Counted from the first letter of the stretch, positions 44,967 to 54,288 are shown. The stretch: DNA of 64,000 nt from Mesorhizobium sophorae (GCF_002270415.1 NZ_NNRI01000008.1:602712-666711), one strand, 5' to 3'. Notes: generated from the letters alone by a model not told the origin. A program made the numbers and translations.

Positions 44967-46949
44967 TCACATATCCACGTCGTCGCCGGGATCGAGCGAC
45001 GCCTGCCGCGCAATGCCTTGCATGAGGCGCGTCAGTCGACGATTGCGGGCAACATCGTCCTCGACGTCGTCGAGGTGATCGATCTCGAATTCGTTCTCGG
45101 TCGAAGACTTCACGACCAACTCGACGCGACTGAGCTCAGGTTGCCGCCGACGCTCGGATTCGGTTGGATCCTCATCCGCGGCGGCGGCGGCCGACGTGGC
45201 TTCGGCAATCCAGGGACCCGAAGGCAGAGGCAGTTTCGTCCAGTCGTCGGGTTTCCCCTCCACTGCCGCCACCAACGCCGGAGGCGGCAGGATACGTTCC
45301 CGGAAGCGAGCATCCTCATGATAGCGCGCCTTTTTGGCGCGGATCGGCGGCGCACCCGAGACCATGACAATCTCGTCGGTGGACGGCAGTTGCATCACCT
45401 CACCCGGCGTGAGGAGCGGGCGAGCCGTCTCGGAGCGGGAGACCATGAGATGACCGAGCCACGGCGACAGCCGGTGGCCGGCATAGTTCCTCATGGCCCT
45501 CATCTCGGTCGCTGTTCCCAGCGCGTCGGACACCCGCTTGGCGGTGCGCTCATCATTGGTGGCAAAGCTTACCCGGACGTGGCAGTTGTCGAGGATCGAG
45601 TTGTTGGCGCCGTACGCCCTCTCGATCTGATTGAGGGATTGAGCGATCAGGAAGCTTTTCAGCCCGTAGCCGGCCATGAAGGCGAGCGCCGACTCGAAGA
45701 AGTCGAGGCGGCCAAGCGCCGGGAACTCGTCAAGCATCAAGAGCAGCCGGTGCCCTTTCGCCCTCGCCTGCAGATCTTCAGTCAAGCGGCGACCGATCTG
45801 ATTGAGGATCAGGCGAATGAGCGGTTTGGTCCGGTTGATGTCGGACGGCGGCACGACGAGGTAGAGTGTCGTCGGATGCTTGTCCTCGACAAGGTCTGTG
45901 ATGCGCCAGTTGCAGCGGCGCGTGACCTCGGCCACGACAGGATCGCGATAGAGGCCAAGGAACGACATGGCGGTGGAGAGCACGCCGGAGCGCTCGTTGT
46001 CTGATTTGTTTAGTAGCTCTCGCGCGGCGCTGGCGATGACCGGGTGCGGACCCGCTTCACCCAGATGCGCCGTTTTCATCATCGCCGACAGCGTTGATTC
46101 GATCGGACGCTTTGGATCGGAAAGGAAACCGGCAACGCCGGCAAGCGTCTTGTCCGGCTCGGCGTAAAGCACATGTAAGATCGCGCCGACCAGAAGGGCA
46201 TGGCTGGTTTTCTCCCAATGGTTCCGCCTCTCGAGCGAGCCTTCCGGATCGACCAGGATGTCGGCGATGTTCTGAACGTCGCGGACTTCCCATTCGCCGC
46301 GACGCACCTCAAGCAGCGGGTTGTAGGATGAGGATTTCGGATTGGTTGGATCGAACAGCAAGACACGGCCATGCCTGGCGCGGAAGCCCGCGGTGAGCTG
46401 CCAATTCTCGCCCTTGATATCGTGAACGACGGCTGAGCTCGGCCAGGTCAGCAGTGACGGGACGACGAGGCCGACACCCTTGCCCGAACGTGTGGGCGCA
46501 AAGCACAGCACGTGCTCCGGTCCATCGTGGCGCAGATAGGCGCCGTCAAACCGCCCAAGCACCACTCCATCGGAGCCGAGAAGGCCAGTTGCCATGACCT
46601 CCTGCTTGTCGGCCCAGCGGGCGGAGCCGTAGGTCTCGACCTTCTTGGCCTCGCGTGCCCGCCAGACCGACATGCCGATGGCGACGGCGACGCAGGCGAA
46701 ACCGCCGGAAGCCGCGATAAAGGCTCCCTCCACGAAGATCGACGGCGCGTAGGCATCGAAGCCATACCACCACCAGAAGAAGGACGGCGGAAGGTAAAAC
46801 GGAAAGCCCAGGACATGGAACCATGGCCTGCCGAGCTCGGGCTGGAACGCCAGGCGCCAGGCCACCCATTGCGTCGCGCTCCAGGTGGTGATCAGCACGA
46901 TCATCAAGACCGCGAGGATCTGGCCCCAGAGTATTTTGGTGGCGGACAT
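44967..46949 (-). CDS. traG: Conjugal transfer coupling protein TraG (VirD4-like)
   Basis: 660 residues. Two N-terminal membrane helices precede a VirD4/TraG ATPase with Walker A FAPTRSGKGVGLVVPSLL (about residue 150) and Walker B RLLLMLDEFPALGRLDFFESALAFMAGYGLK (about 405). It links the relaxosome to the T4SS pore. It is followed by the RHH gene and preceded 27 bp upstream by rlxS. Confidence 0.95.
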   Translation of the reverse strand: MSATKILWGQILAVLMIVLITTWSATQWVAWRLAFQPELGRPWFHVLGFPFYLPPSFFWWWYGFDAYAPSIFVEGAFIAASGGFACVAVAIGMSVWRAREAKKVETYGSARWADKQEVMATGLLGSDGVVLGRFDGAYLRHDGPEHVLCFAPTRSGKGVGLVVPSLLTWPSSAVVHDIKGENWQLTAGFRARHGRVLLFDPTNPKSSSYNPLLEVRRGEWEVRDVQNIADILVDPEGSLERRNHWEKTSHALLVGAILHVLYAEPDKTLAGVAGFLSDPKRPIESTLSAMMKTAHLGEAGPHPVIASAARELLNKSDNERSGVLSTAMSFLGLYRDPVVAEVTRRCNWRITDLVEDKHPTTLYLVVPPSDINRTKPLIRLILNQIGRRLTEDLQARAKGHRLLLMLDEFPALGRLDFFESALAFMAGYGLKSFLIAQSLNQIERAYGANNSILDNCHVRVSFATNDERTAKRVSDALGTATEMRAMRNYAGHRLSPWLGHLMVSRSETARPLLTPGEVMQLPSTDEIVMVSGAPPIRAKKARYHEDARFRERILPPPALVAAVEGKPDDWTKLPLPSGPWIAEATSAAAAADEDPTESERRRQPELSRVELVVKSSTENEFEIDHLDDVEDDVARNRRLTRLMQGIARQASLDPGDDVDM

Positions 46950-46976
46950 AGAAGCGGTCCTTTCTTCACAATGAGG

Positions 46977-48716
46977 TTAGAGACCGAGGCTCCGCTTGCG
47001 GGCGAAGCTCCAGTCGATGCTGCCGTCATCGCGAGCGATGCCCGAGACGTGGCGGCCAAGATGCTTTTCGAGAGACGGCGTCCAGGGCACCAGCTGGAAA
47101 CCGAGGCCGTCATCGATCATGGCGAAGCGGCCCGACGCGAGCGTGAAGCGCTGCCGGTAGGAACCGGTGACATATTCGCCGCCGCGGGCGCGGTTGAAAG
47201 GTTGGCCGGTTTCGGCCGAGAGCTTTTCGCCGAGCGCCTCCAACTCGCGGCGACGCAGCGTGTCGATCAGGTTGCGGGTGAAGGTTGTGCGTTGGCCATG
47301 GCGCTCGCCGAGGCCCTGTTCGACCAGATGGTCGGCGCGGCGCTGCATCGCCTGCCGTACCTCGGCACCGAAGCCGCCTTGCGACAACGCAATCGGTTCG
47401 CGGGCGATGTTCTGGCGGTCAAGCCAGGTCGCGCCGGCGGCGGTGACCTGCCGCTCAATGTCGAGATCGGAACGGACAGCGAGCGCCACGCGCCCATGTC
47501 CCTGCGCGTCATGGAACTTGCGCAGCTCGATGATCGAACCCGGAGCGCTGTCGCCGGCGGCATCGAGGTCGGACAGCTTGATGTGATGTGTGCGGCCGTC
47601 GGTGCCATCGACCACGGCGTATGCGGTGCCTTTCAGTTCATCATCGAGGCCGCGGTCGACCAGCCGACCGACGATCGGCGTGTCGAGGCGCTCCGCCGCC
47701 AGCACATAGTTCGCCGAGCCGCGCTCGATGCCCTGCTCTGTCAGGGCGCGGTGCATCCGCTTGATGATGTCACCGCGCTCGCCAAGCTCGCGCAGCGTTG
47801 CCTCGGCCTTGTCGTCGATCATCCATTGGCCCGGGTTGACCTGTTCGGCAAGGCCAAGGGTTTCGAGCTTGCGTACCCGCCCGACCTTCAACACGTGATA
47901 CTCGTCGGGCTGGGCGTTCGCGGCGGTGGCAAGGTCGATGACGCCAGTGTCGCGGCCGTCGCGAACAAGCTGCCGGTCAAGCTGGGTCCAACGCTCGGCT
48001 TCGACCTGGCGCTGCAGATTGCGATGGATGTCGAGATCGCTGCGCGGGCCGAGCTCCTGGGTAACAAGATCGGCCGCACGGGCGCGCATCCCCTCCTTGA
48101 TGTAATCGCGCGAGATCACAAGATCCTGCCCGTCATCAGTGTGGCCGCGCAAAATGATGTGAAGGTGCGGGTTGTCGGTGTTCCAGTGATCGACGCCCGC
48201 CCAATCGAGCTTCGTGCCGAGGTCCTTTTCCATCTGCCCCATCAGATCGCGGGCGAAGGATTTGAGGTCCGCCATGTCGACGGCGTCTTCCGGCGAGACG
48301 ATGAGGCGGAAGTGGTGCCGATCATCGCCGCACCGCTCGGCGAAAGCGCTGCCATCCACCTCCCCGCCTTCCGGCCCGAACAGCCTTGCCTTCTCCCCGT
48401 CACGGGTGACGCCCTCGCGGCGCAGATAGGTGAGATGGGCGGCAAGCGGGGCGCCGCGCGCGTGATGGCGCACCAGCCGTGTCTTGATGATCACGGTGCG
48501 CGAGCGGCTGGTGAGGAGACGATTGGCGCGCACGCTCGCCGAGCGGCCACGCCCGAAGGTCGAGCGATTGCCCGGACTGATCCGACCTGAGCGAGAGATA
48601 CGGGCGCCGGCCTTCTGGGCGGCGGCAAGCGCTTGCGAGATGAAGGGCCTGGCGCGCTGGACGCTGGACGAGCGGATACGGCCGGGGCGGATGCGGAAAC
48701 CATCCTCGCTGGTCAT
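46977..48716 (-). CDS. rlxS: Relaxase RlxS (VirD2-like, DUF3363)
   Basis: 579 residues from MTSEDGFRIRPG (the ORF opens at 48734). The N-terminal relaxase domain carries HUH-type histidines in WNTDNPHLHIILRGH (about residue 170) and a candidate nicking tyrosine in AHLTYLRREGVTRDG (about 95-110). The C-terminal half is DUF3363. It nicks oriT and pilots the strand. The name follows the Mesorhizobium ICE relaxase of the same type; the surrounding traG and traF support it. Confidence 0.9.
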   Translation of the reverse strand: MTSEDGFRIRPGRIRSSSVQRARPFISQALAAAQKAGARISRSGRISPGNRSTFGRGRSASVRANRLLTSRSRTVIIKTRLVRHHARGAPLAAHLTYLRREGVTRDGEKARLFGPEGGEVDGSAFAERCGDDRHHFRLIVSPEDAVDMADLKSFARDLMGQMEKDLGTKLDWAGVDHWNTDNPHLHIILRGHTDDGQDLVISRDYIKEGMRARAADLVTQELGPRSDLDIHRNLQRQVEAERWTQLDRQLVRDGRDTGVIDLATAANAQPDEYHVLKVGRVRKLETLGLAEQVNPGQWMIDDKAEATLRELGERGDIIKRMHRALTEQGIERGSANYVLAAERLDTPIVGRLVDRGLDDELKGTAYAVVDGTDGRTHHIKLSDLDAAGDSAPGSIIELRKFHDAQGHGRVALAVRSDLDIERQVTAAGATWLDRQNIAREPIALSQGGFGAEVRQAMQRRADHLVEQGLGERHGQRTTFTRNLIDTLRRRELEALGEKLSAETGQPFNRARGGEYVTGSYRQRFTLASGRFAMIDDGLGFQLVPWTPSLEKHLGRHVSGIARDDGSIDWSFARKRSLGL

Positions 48717-48963
48717 GGCGAAGGCCCCGAACATCGTGTTAAGGCATGGAAATCACAGGGAAATCGGTGTTCCGGCGCGGTACGCCGCCTGTTAGCACCT
48801 CGCGGAAATGCAGTATAACCTATTGAAATAACACAACCGATCGACGCTGCACCTCGCGGCCTTTTATCTCGCCATCCCTCTTCGTCCTCTCTCACGGCCA
48901 ACCCTCCCGCCGCAATTTCCGCGACGGAACAGGTCGGAATGCGATTGACCAGGAATGCTGACA
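48717..48963. other. Gap upstream of rlxS, candidate oriT region
   Basis: About 250 bp without a gene between the relaxase and the transglycosylase. It contains the short inverted repeat CGGCG-N5-CGCCG near 48774 and an AT-rich stretch (ATAACCTATTGAAATAACAC) that stands out from the surrounding GC-rich DNA. Relaxase genes of this family often have oriT next to them. No nic consensus could be recognised. Confidence 0.35.
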
Positions 48964-50052
48964 TCATTGCGGAGTCGCGGCGAAGGTCTGCACAAACGGA
49001 CTACGAATAGCGGGGTTCGGAACTGATACGCCTTCACTGCGCGAGCCGTCCGGTTGCGGTACGAGCGCCGTAAGATCGGTGACCGCTTTGTCCACCGGTG
49101 CTCGTACGGTGGGTGAACGGATCGCCGTGAAGACGGTCTCTACGGGAACATTAGTCTCGCGCTCACCCTGCAGAGTCGAGCTATTCCGTGTGTTCACGAC
49201 GTGCGCGAAAATCGCCGCTTCGAGTGCGCTCGCCCTGCCCGCTCCTTGACGTGCGCTCATCGGAATGGGAACCGAACCATTGATCAGAGGTGCCAGTTTC
49301 CTGACGTAGTCGATCGTCTCGCGCGGCAGCGGCCGGCCGGTAACAAGATGCTCTTCGTATCGCCCAGGACCGGCATTGTAAGCAGCGAGGAAGCCGTTGC
49401 GGCCGAAGCGGTCGAGCATCTCGCGCAGATACGCTGCACCTGCAAAAATGTTGTCGCGCGGCTGATAAGGATCGTCACCGAGGCGGTACTTGGCGCGCAG
49501 TTCCTCCCATGTCGCCGGCATGATCTGCATCAAGCCCATCGCGCCCTTGCTCGACACCGCATGGACATCACCAACGCTCTCGACATGCATGACGGCGCGA
49601 AGCAGCCGTTCGGGAATGGCAAAGCGTTTGGCAGCCTCCCGGATATGCGCCGACCAAGGATCAGAGGACGAGATGGCACTGCCGGAGCGCGCTGGCCGCT
49701 CACGATGCGCGGAAGGCTCTGCACAGACAGTAGACGGTGGGAGGGCGAGCATGACGCTTGCAGACAGTGCAACAATGCCTCGGCGGACAAAAGCACATGC
49801 ACCACGATCCCGACGCGCCTGCAGCCTGCCACCGTGCTCGCTCCCGTCAAGGGCAAGGCTTCGCCGGCCGAACCTGCTTTCCGCAAATTGTAGCGCGATC
49901 GGCGTCCGCAGCGATTGGCAAGCGTCCGGCCACCCTTGACCTTCGCTGCGCGCGGCGGCCGCCTGACAGGCGATCGGGTCGAAGGGTTTGACCGGCGCCC
50001 GATCGATCAAAGGGTTTGACGCAGAAGGGCCGCTGAAGCGCAATCGGAGCAT
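48964..50052 (-). CDS. Lytic transglycosylase (conjugation-associated, VirB1-like)
   Basis: About 362 residues if started at ATG 50052. The SLT domain (about 165-290) has the catalytic glutamate in RAVMHVESVGDVHAVSSKGAMGLMQIMPATW and the AAYNAGPGRYEEH motif. A hydrophobic segment ending PPSTVCAEPS looks like a signal peptide cleaved near residue 120, so the true start may be a non-ATG codon well inside. It opens peptidoglycan for the T4SS. The Pro/Thr-rich C-terminus is not conserved. Confidence 0.8.
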   Translation of the reverse strand: MLRLRFSGPSASNPLIDRAPVKPFDPIACQAAAARSEGQGWPDACQSLRTPIALQFAESRFGRRSLALDGSEHGGRLQARRDRGACAFVRRGIVALSASVMLALPPSTVCAEPSAHRERPARSGSAISSSDPWSAHIREAAKRFAIPERLLRAVMHVESVGDVHAVSSKGAMGLMQIMPATWEELRAKYRLGDDPYQPRDNIFAGAAYLREMLDRFGRNGFLAAYNAGPGRYEEHLVTGRPLPRETIDYVRKLAPLINGSVPIPMSARQGAGRASALEAAIFAHVVNTRNSSTLQGERETNVPVETVFTAIRSPTVRAPVDKAVTDLTALVPQPDGSRSEGVSVPNPAIRSPFVQTFAATPQ

Positions 50053-50056
50053 CCGA

Positions 50057-50383
50057 TCAGCTTCGCGCGTCGCGCTTCGACTGCCGGCTCCAGTGCAAGG
50101 CCCAGACCTTTTTCTCGGATTCGGACTGAAACAGATTGGCGTGGATCGCCTGAGTGAAGGACGGATCATCGATGGAGACCGAGAGATAGTTGCCGGCTTT
50201 CTCGCCGGTGCGATCCCATGCCGCGCCGATCTCCATGCCTTCGCAGAAGACGCGATGGTCTGGCGCATTTTCCGCGTCCGATTTCTCGGCAGGCAGGATG
50301 GTGAGTTTCGCGTCGAGCGTCAGCGTCGAGATGTTGCCGAAGAAGCCGTCATCGTTGCGGGTGAAGGTGCCAATCTGGGCCAT
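50057..50383 (-). CDS. DUF736 family protein
   Basis: 108 residues, MAQIGTFTRNDDGFFGNISTLTLDAKL, with the C-terminal YLSVSIDDPSFTQAIHANLFQ typical of DUF736. The family is common on alphaproteobacterial ICEs and plasmids between traF and the transglycosylase gene, with no known function. A strong GGAGC ribosome site precedes it. Confidence 0.85.
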   Translation of the reverse strand: MAQIGTFTRNDDGFFGNISTLTLDAKLTILPAEKSDAENAPDHRVFCEGMEIGAAWDRTGEKAGNYLSVSIDDPSFTQAIHANLFQSESEKKVWALHWSRQSKRDARS

Positions 50384-50428
50384 TGGGGTGCTCCTTTCAT
50401 GAGCGTTGATGAGGGTTGGCGCGAGGTG

Positions 50429-50983
50429 TCACGGCTCGCCAGGGACCGGTTTGTCGGCATCCGGCACCGGAGAAGTGCGGTCGTTGGTCCAGATCGGGAC
50501 TGCGCGGCCGATGATCGAATTGAGCGGAAGTGGGCCGAAATACCTGCCGTCGAAACTGTCAGCCGAGTTCCAGTTCATGAGGAAGACTTCGTCATCGGCA
50601 ATGGTGCGACAGCCGTGCCAGACGGGCAGCGATCGGCCGCGACTGTCACGCTCGCGCGCATGTCCCAGGGTCACACCATGGGTGACGATGGCGGTGCCTT
50701 TCCGGCAGACTATTGCGCCTGCGAGTGCCAGTACGTGCTTCAGTAGCGGCACGCCGTTCGGCAGGTATCCGCGCTGGGCAAGAAGATCCGCTAGTGGCTT
50801 GGGCGGCATGACGACGGCGATATCGGAAACGCCGATCCTGTGGATCTCGACGCGGTAGAGCCCGGTGGCGACGCTCGCTGACGCATTCCAGATGAACTTC
50901 GGTCGATGATCGATCCATGCCGGCGCGGCGACGATGACCGCGCCGCCGAACATCGCGACGATGATCGTTGCGCGCATGCTCAT
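50429..50983 (-). CDS. traF: Conjugative transfer signal peptidase TraF (S26)
   Basis: 184 residues with an N-terminal membrane helix. The S26 catalytic serine lies in WNASASVATGLYRV and the lysine in VPLLKHVLALAGAIVCRKG, with late NWNSADSFDGRYFGPLPLNSIIGRAVPIW. In RP4, TraF matures and cyclises the TrbC pilin; a TrbC homologue is present at 42 kb. The ATG overlaps the DUF2840 stop as ATGA. Confidence 0.92.
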   Translation of the reverse strand: MSMRATIIVAMFGGAVIVAAPAWIDHRPKFIWNASASVATGLYRVEIHRIGVSDIAVVMPPKPLADLLAQRGYLPNGVPLLKHVLALAGAIVCRKGTAIVTHGVTLGHARERDSRGRSLPVWHGCRTIADDEVFLMNWNSADSFDGRYFGPLPLNSIIGRAVPIWTNDRTSPVPDADKPVPGEP

Positions 50984-51444
50984 GGCTCAACTCGGCGGCG
51001 GAGGAGCCATGCCTCATGGCGCTGGCGTGTGTAGGGCCTGGGTGTCTCGCGAGCGGCGAGCCGGCTGTGGGCATGCCGCCAGTAGTCCGGTGACACATCG
51101 ATGGGATCGATGCCGGTCGTTTCGATAGCGTCGATAATTTTCAACACCTTCTCGACGCTCGGCCATCCGATAGCTGTAAGCAGGATGTCAGCGCCAGGCC
51201 GCACATAGGCGACAGTCGAGCAGCGCTCGCCGGTGGCGACAGCGCGCAGGATATCGATACGCGAAGCGACAGTGCCGAAGTCGTTCGCGGTCCAGCGAAC
51301 GAAGGCGAAGATGCAGCCTGGCGTAAAGGAGACGACACGACGGCTACGGTCGATAGCCCTGTTTGCAGCAACCTTGCCGAACCGGATGTAGTTCTCGATC
51401 CGCTTCTTCAGCCACACCAGTTCGACGTGGGTGAGATTGCTCAT
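50980..51444 (-). CDS. DUF2840 family protein
   Basis: 154 residues starting MSNLTHVELVWLKKRIENYIRFGK. It contains FAFVRWTANDFGT and the late AIETTGIDPIDVSPDYWRHAHSRL typical of DUF2840. It is found just upstream of traF in this ICE family; the function is unknown. In many related islands a parA gene lies between repA and this gene. Here only about 320 bp separate them and no ParA is present. Confidence 0.85.
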   Translation of the reverse strand: MSNLTHVELVWLKKRIENYIRFGKVAANRAIDRSRRVVSFTPGCIFAFVRWTANDFGTVASRIDILRAVATGERCSTVAYVRPGADILLTAIGWPSVEKVLKIIDAIETTGIDPIDVSPDYWRHAHSRLAARETPRPYTRQRHEAWLLRRRVEP

Positions 51445-51686
51445 GCTGGCCTCCGTGACAGGAGGCCAGCAGCAAGCTTCGCGAAGCGGAGGACGGAGAA
51501 GACAGCCGTGCCCCACCAGGAACAAGGGACATCGATTATTCTCGGCCTGGCCGAAAAATCACGGCTCCGCTGTCGTCCACAGCCTCTTGGATCAGCGCTT
51601 TCCGTTAGAAAGAATCCGAAGGATTCACAGTTAGAAACGTTAGAGGAGCCGCTTCGGTAATCGGCGCAACGACTTAAGGCCGATTC

Positions 51687-51762
51687 CGGTTCCTGATAGC
51701 ACGGGTATCCGGTTCCCGATGGCACGGGAGTTGCGGTTCCTGATAGCACGGGCTTGTCCACA
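51687..51762. repeat. Iterons and DnaA-like box (candidate oriV)
   Basis: Three direct repeats of the 19-mer CGGTTCCTGATAGCACGGG lie at 51687-51705, 51710-51728 (two mismatches) and 51734-51752, with start-to-start spacing of 23 and 24 bp, so they sit on nearly the same helix face. TTGTCCACA at 51754-51762 differs from the DnaA box TTATCCACA by one base. They lie immediately downstream of the repA stop. The set has the layout of an iteron-controlled replication origin. Confidence 0.75.
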
Positions 51763-51763
51763 G

Positions 51764-52648
51764 TCATTTCACAGCCCTGGTGGTGCGGCCACGTGGCGCG
51801 CACGGCGTTGCGCTGGCGCTCGCGAATGGATCGACCGGGTTGAGTTGGAAGTTCAGGCGTGACCGACCGTCGGGATCGACGGAGAGTGCCAGCCGGTAGC
51901 CCGGCAGTGGCTGGCGACGCACGATCTCGCGCAGGTCGAAGGTGAAGCGCTTGAAGGGCGACAGGCTGCCGGACTTCACGTGGAGATGGCGGAGATCAAA
52001 GCTCCAACCGTAGGTCTGGCGGCCACCGTGCTTGCGAACGAGACGGTAAAGCCAGCGCTCCAGGCCGCCCGTTAGCCCGAAATATTGGCGGTCGATCGTG
52101 AGAATAAGGGCATCGTCGATGACGCCGGCATAGAACCAATCAGGCAGGATGAGCTCGATGCCAAGTGGGCGCCCGCTGACGTCCATTCGCTCTTTCCATT
52201 CATTGATCCAGGAGAAGCGATGTCGCCGCCGCTCGGATGACTGGCGGATAGATGTGGCGACCGTCGTCGATTGCAGGCGGTCAAGCGCGGCTTTCAGCCT
52301 GTCATAGGAGTGAGCGGAGTCACCACGCTCGATGAACGAAAGGATCTCATACGGCGTGGCCGCCATCAGACGCGACGTGCGAAGGCCTTTGTCTCTTGCG
52401 TCGACAATCTGACTGGCTGCCCAGATCAGGATGTCGGCGTCCCAGATCGTCGCCATGCCGTGTTCGACCGTCGCTTCAACGCGGATCGTGACCTCGCCCA
52501 TACGAAAGTCGATCGGTGTCACGCGGCGGGATTTGGCGAGTGAGAAAAATGGCCACGACATCAGGTCTTGCGCATCGCGTGGCGTAATCACACTGGGGCG
52601 TGCGCGGAACAGATCAAGCTGCCCCTGATCGGTCGAGCGAAGCTGCAT
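51764..52648 (-). CDS. repA: Replication initiator protein RepA
   Basis: 294 residues from MQLRSTDQGQLDLFRARPS; ATG 52696 is the alternative. It is a winged-helix plasmid-type initiator (RPA family) with SRRVTPIDFRMGEVTIRVEA, TPYEILSFIERGDSAHSYDRLKAALDRLQSTTV and a late HGGRQTYGWSFDLRHLHVKSGSLSPFKRF. Iterons abut its 3' end. On an ICE such an initiator allows transient extrachromosomal replication after excision. It is preceded 20 bp upstream by the rdfS-like gene and probably co-transcribed. Confidence 0.88.
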   Translation of the reverse strand: MQLRSTDQGQLDLFRARPSVITPRDAQDLMSWPFFSLAKSRRVTPIDFRMGEVTIRVEATVEHGMATIWDADILIWAASQIVDARDKGLRTSRLMAATPYEILSFIERGDSAHSYDRLKAALDRLQSTTVATSIRQSSERRRHRFSWINEWKERMDVSGRPLGIELILPDWFYAGVIDDALILTIDRQYFGLTGGLERWLYRLVRKHGGRQTYGWSFDLRHLHVKSGSLSPFKRFTFDLREIVRRQPLPGYRLALSVDPDGRSRLNFQLNPVDPFASASATPCAPRGRTTRAVK

Positions 52649-52667
52649 TTCCTTTTGCCCCGCAGTA

Positions 52668-52958
52668 TCAGGAGACGCGATGGCGCCGGCCGGCATAGGC
52701 CGGCGCGCGGGCGGCATGCGGCTTGGCAGGCGGAACAAAGGTCGCGTTGGCATCGCTGGTGGACGTGCGCGCACCAAGCTCGATCCAGGCGTGCAGATCG
52801 TCGATGTCATAGAGGACGCGACCACCGACCTTTCGGTATTTTGGTCCGGTGCCATACGTCCGGTGCTTTTCCAGCGTACGAGCGCAAAGGCCGACGATTG
52901 GTGCCGCCTCCTTCGTTCGCAGGTATTTTTGGGGCGCGTCCGCGGGACCCTTCGACAT
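52668..52958 (-). CDS. RdfS-like excisionase (MerR/AlpA-type HTH)
   Basis: 96 residues, MSKGPADAPQKYLRTKEAAPIVGLCARTLEKHRTYGTGPKYRKVGGRVLYDIDDLHAWIE, a winged HTH of the excisionase/AlpA class. In Mesorhizobium ICEs, RdfS directs excision and its promoter is activated by FseA. Here the gene lies 134 bp downstream of an FseA-like gene on the same strand and directly before repA. The identity as RdfS rests on fold, size and position, not on alignment. Confidence 0.7.
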   Translation of the reverse strand: MSKGPADAPQKYLRTKEAAPIVGLCARTLEKHRTYGTGPKYRKVGGRVLYDIDDLHAWIELGARTSTSDANATFVPPAKPHAARAPAYAGRRHRVS

Positions 52959-53092
52959 CGCTCGATCTCCGTTCGGTTTTGCTGTCGTCCTGGCCTGCCG
53001 GGACGCGCGAAACGGACGATGGTCGAATTGAGGAGAAGCAAGGGAGGGCAAACATCGGAGGATGTGTTTTCGCTACCCATTCGAAAACGGCT

Positions 53093-53876
53093 TCAGCGAT
53101 CGGGTTTTCGGCTTCGGCTGTGAGGATAGAAGAGAAGGTCGCGGTAGCCGCCGGCCACAAGACGATCCGCCCTTCGCAGGATCGCCCGAACCTTGTGCCG
53201 AAGATGATGATCGCGCCAGTCTCGCGGCGCGATCGCCTCTCGTGACAACAGCACCTCCGCGATCTCGCGATAGGTGGCGCCCTCGCGCCGGCCATCATGT
53301 ACGCGCAGATTGAGAATGTGCCTCGTCTTCGTCTGCTTCGGCAGCGCGCCGTAGGCAGGACCGGGCGGCCGGCCGTTCAGCGCCCGCCAGAACCGACGCG
53401 CTGCGTCGAGCCGCGTCTCGAATGCCGCATCGAGTGGCAGGATGATGGCGTTGAATTCTGACGCGCCGCTACAGATGTCAGTAACGAGATTATTTGTTCC
53501 GGTCGATGCCGGCCAAAGAATATGAAGCTCGTCGGCCGCAGCGCTGCCGAGTCTGGAAAGTTGAACAGTCTGATGCGAAGGGCTGACTGATGGTCGGATT
53601 TGCGTGGCTCGCAGCACGCGCGGCGACGCCTGTTCCGTCCAGACGATGTTCCCAGCTAATGGACGCCCGTCTCCGGTGACTGTGAAATCGCGCCCCCCAA
53701 CGAGCGATGAAGTCGGGCAGACCAAGAGGTTCTACGGAACCTGGGAGATGTGACGAAAGCTGGCTGCACTCGGCGACGAAATCGTCGTTCCGGATCAGAT
53801 ATTCGGCAGCGAACTCCGCAGGCTCGTAGCCTTGCATGTGCGCGTAGGCTGCCGGATCGGTCCAATCGCCTCGCAA
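53093..53876 (-). CDS. FseA-like excision activator, two frames joined by a +1 frameshift
   Basis: The N-terminal frame (best start TTG 53876, after GGGAGAGGA) encodes a DUF6499-like domain: RGDWTDPAAYAHMQGYEPAEFAAEYLIRNDDF, then LPDFIARWG. The C-terminal frame (open from 53725, stop at 53093) encodes DUF2285: KTRHILNLRVHDGRREGATYREIAEVLLSREAI...LVAGGYRDLLFYP. They join at a run of six G residues (53693-53698). Skipping one G reads RWG-RDFTVTGDG and gives about 260 residues. This is the domain order and +1 frameshift arrangement known for FseA of ICEMlSymR7A (Msi172/Msi171). A simple disabling mutation cannot be excluded. Confidence 0.75.
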
Positions 53877-54009
53877 TGTGCCAAGTCCTCTCCCGGTACC
53901 CGCATCAGGCTGCGGGCTTCGGAATGAGCATCCCTGCCGATACGCAAATCGGGTAGTTGGAGAGTCGGCAAACCGCTGTGCTGATTCAGCAAACCATGGC
54001 CTGGGACTC

Positions 54010-54288
54010 TCAGTGTGGCGCACCGCCGGCCAGAAGATATCGGTAGCCGTTCGTCGTCATCCAGCGGGCGCGGGCAAGATGCGTCTCCCATGATCGGAAC
54101 GCCCGCTCCGGTTCCTCAGCCGGGTCTATATGCAGGACAATCCTGGCCACCTCGCGCCAGTCCGCATCTTCAGCCGCTGCGTCGAGCAGGCGGATATAGG
54201 TGAGCAGCCGCTCCTCATCATACCCGGTCAAGATCGAGGAATCTGGAGCAACGTCGGCAACGTCGGGATCAAGCAGTGGTCTGAGCAA
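54010..54288 (-). CDS. QseM-like antiactivator (DUF2285)
   Basis: About 92 residues from TTG 54288, preceded by AAGGA at good spacing. The longer ORF runs through the operator and has no ATG in a sensible place. The C-terminal DUF2285 (DADWREVARIVLHIDPAEEPERAFRSWETHLARARWMTTNGYRYLLAGG) is similar in kind to the end of the FseA-like protein. QseM in Mesorhizobium blocks both TraR and FseA. The gene is divergent from a QseC-like regulator, the arrangement known for qseM/qseC, and lies upstream of the fseA-like gene on the same strand. Confidence 0.75.
   Translation of the reverse strand: MLRPLLDPDVADVAPDSSILTGYDEERLLTYIRLLDAAAEDADWREVARIVLHIDPAEEPERAFRSWETHLARARWMTTNGYRYLLAGGAPH

Noticed and set aside
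46512..48590. 692-residue plus-strand ORF opposite traG/rlxS
   Set aside because: It spans two well-supported minus-strand genes and has no recognisable domain.
53979..53991. Tra-box for fseA (TGCTGATTCAGCA palindrome)
   Set aside because: It is shorter than a lux-type box and does not resemble the inverted repeat found upstream of luxI, so one regulator for both is not supported.
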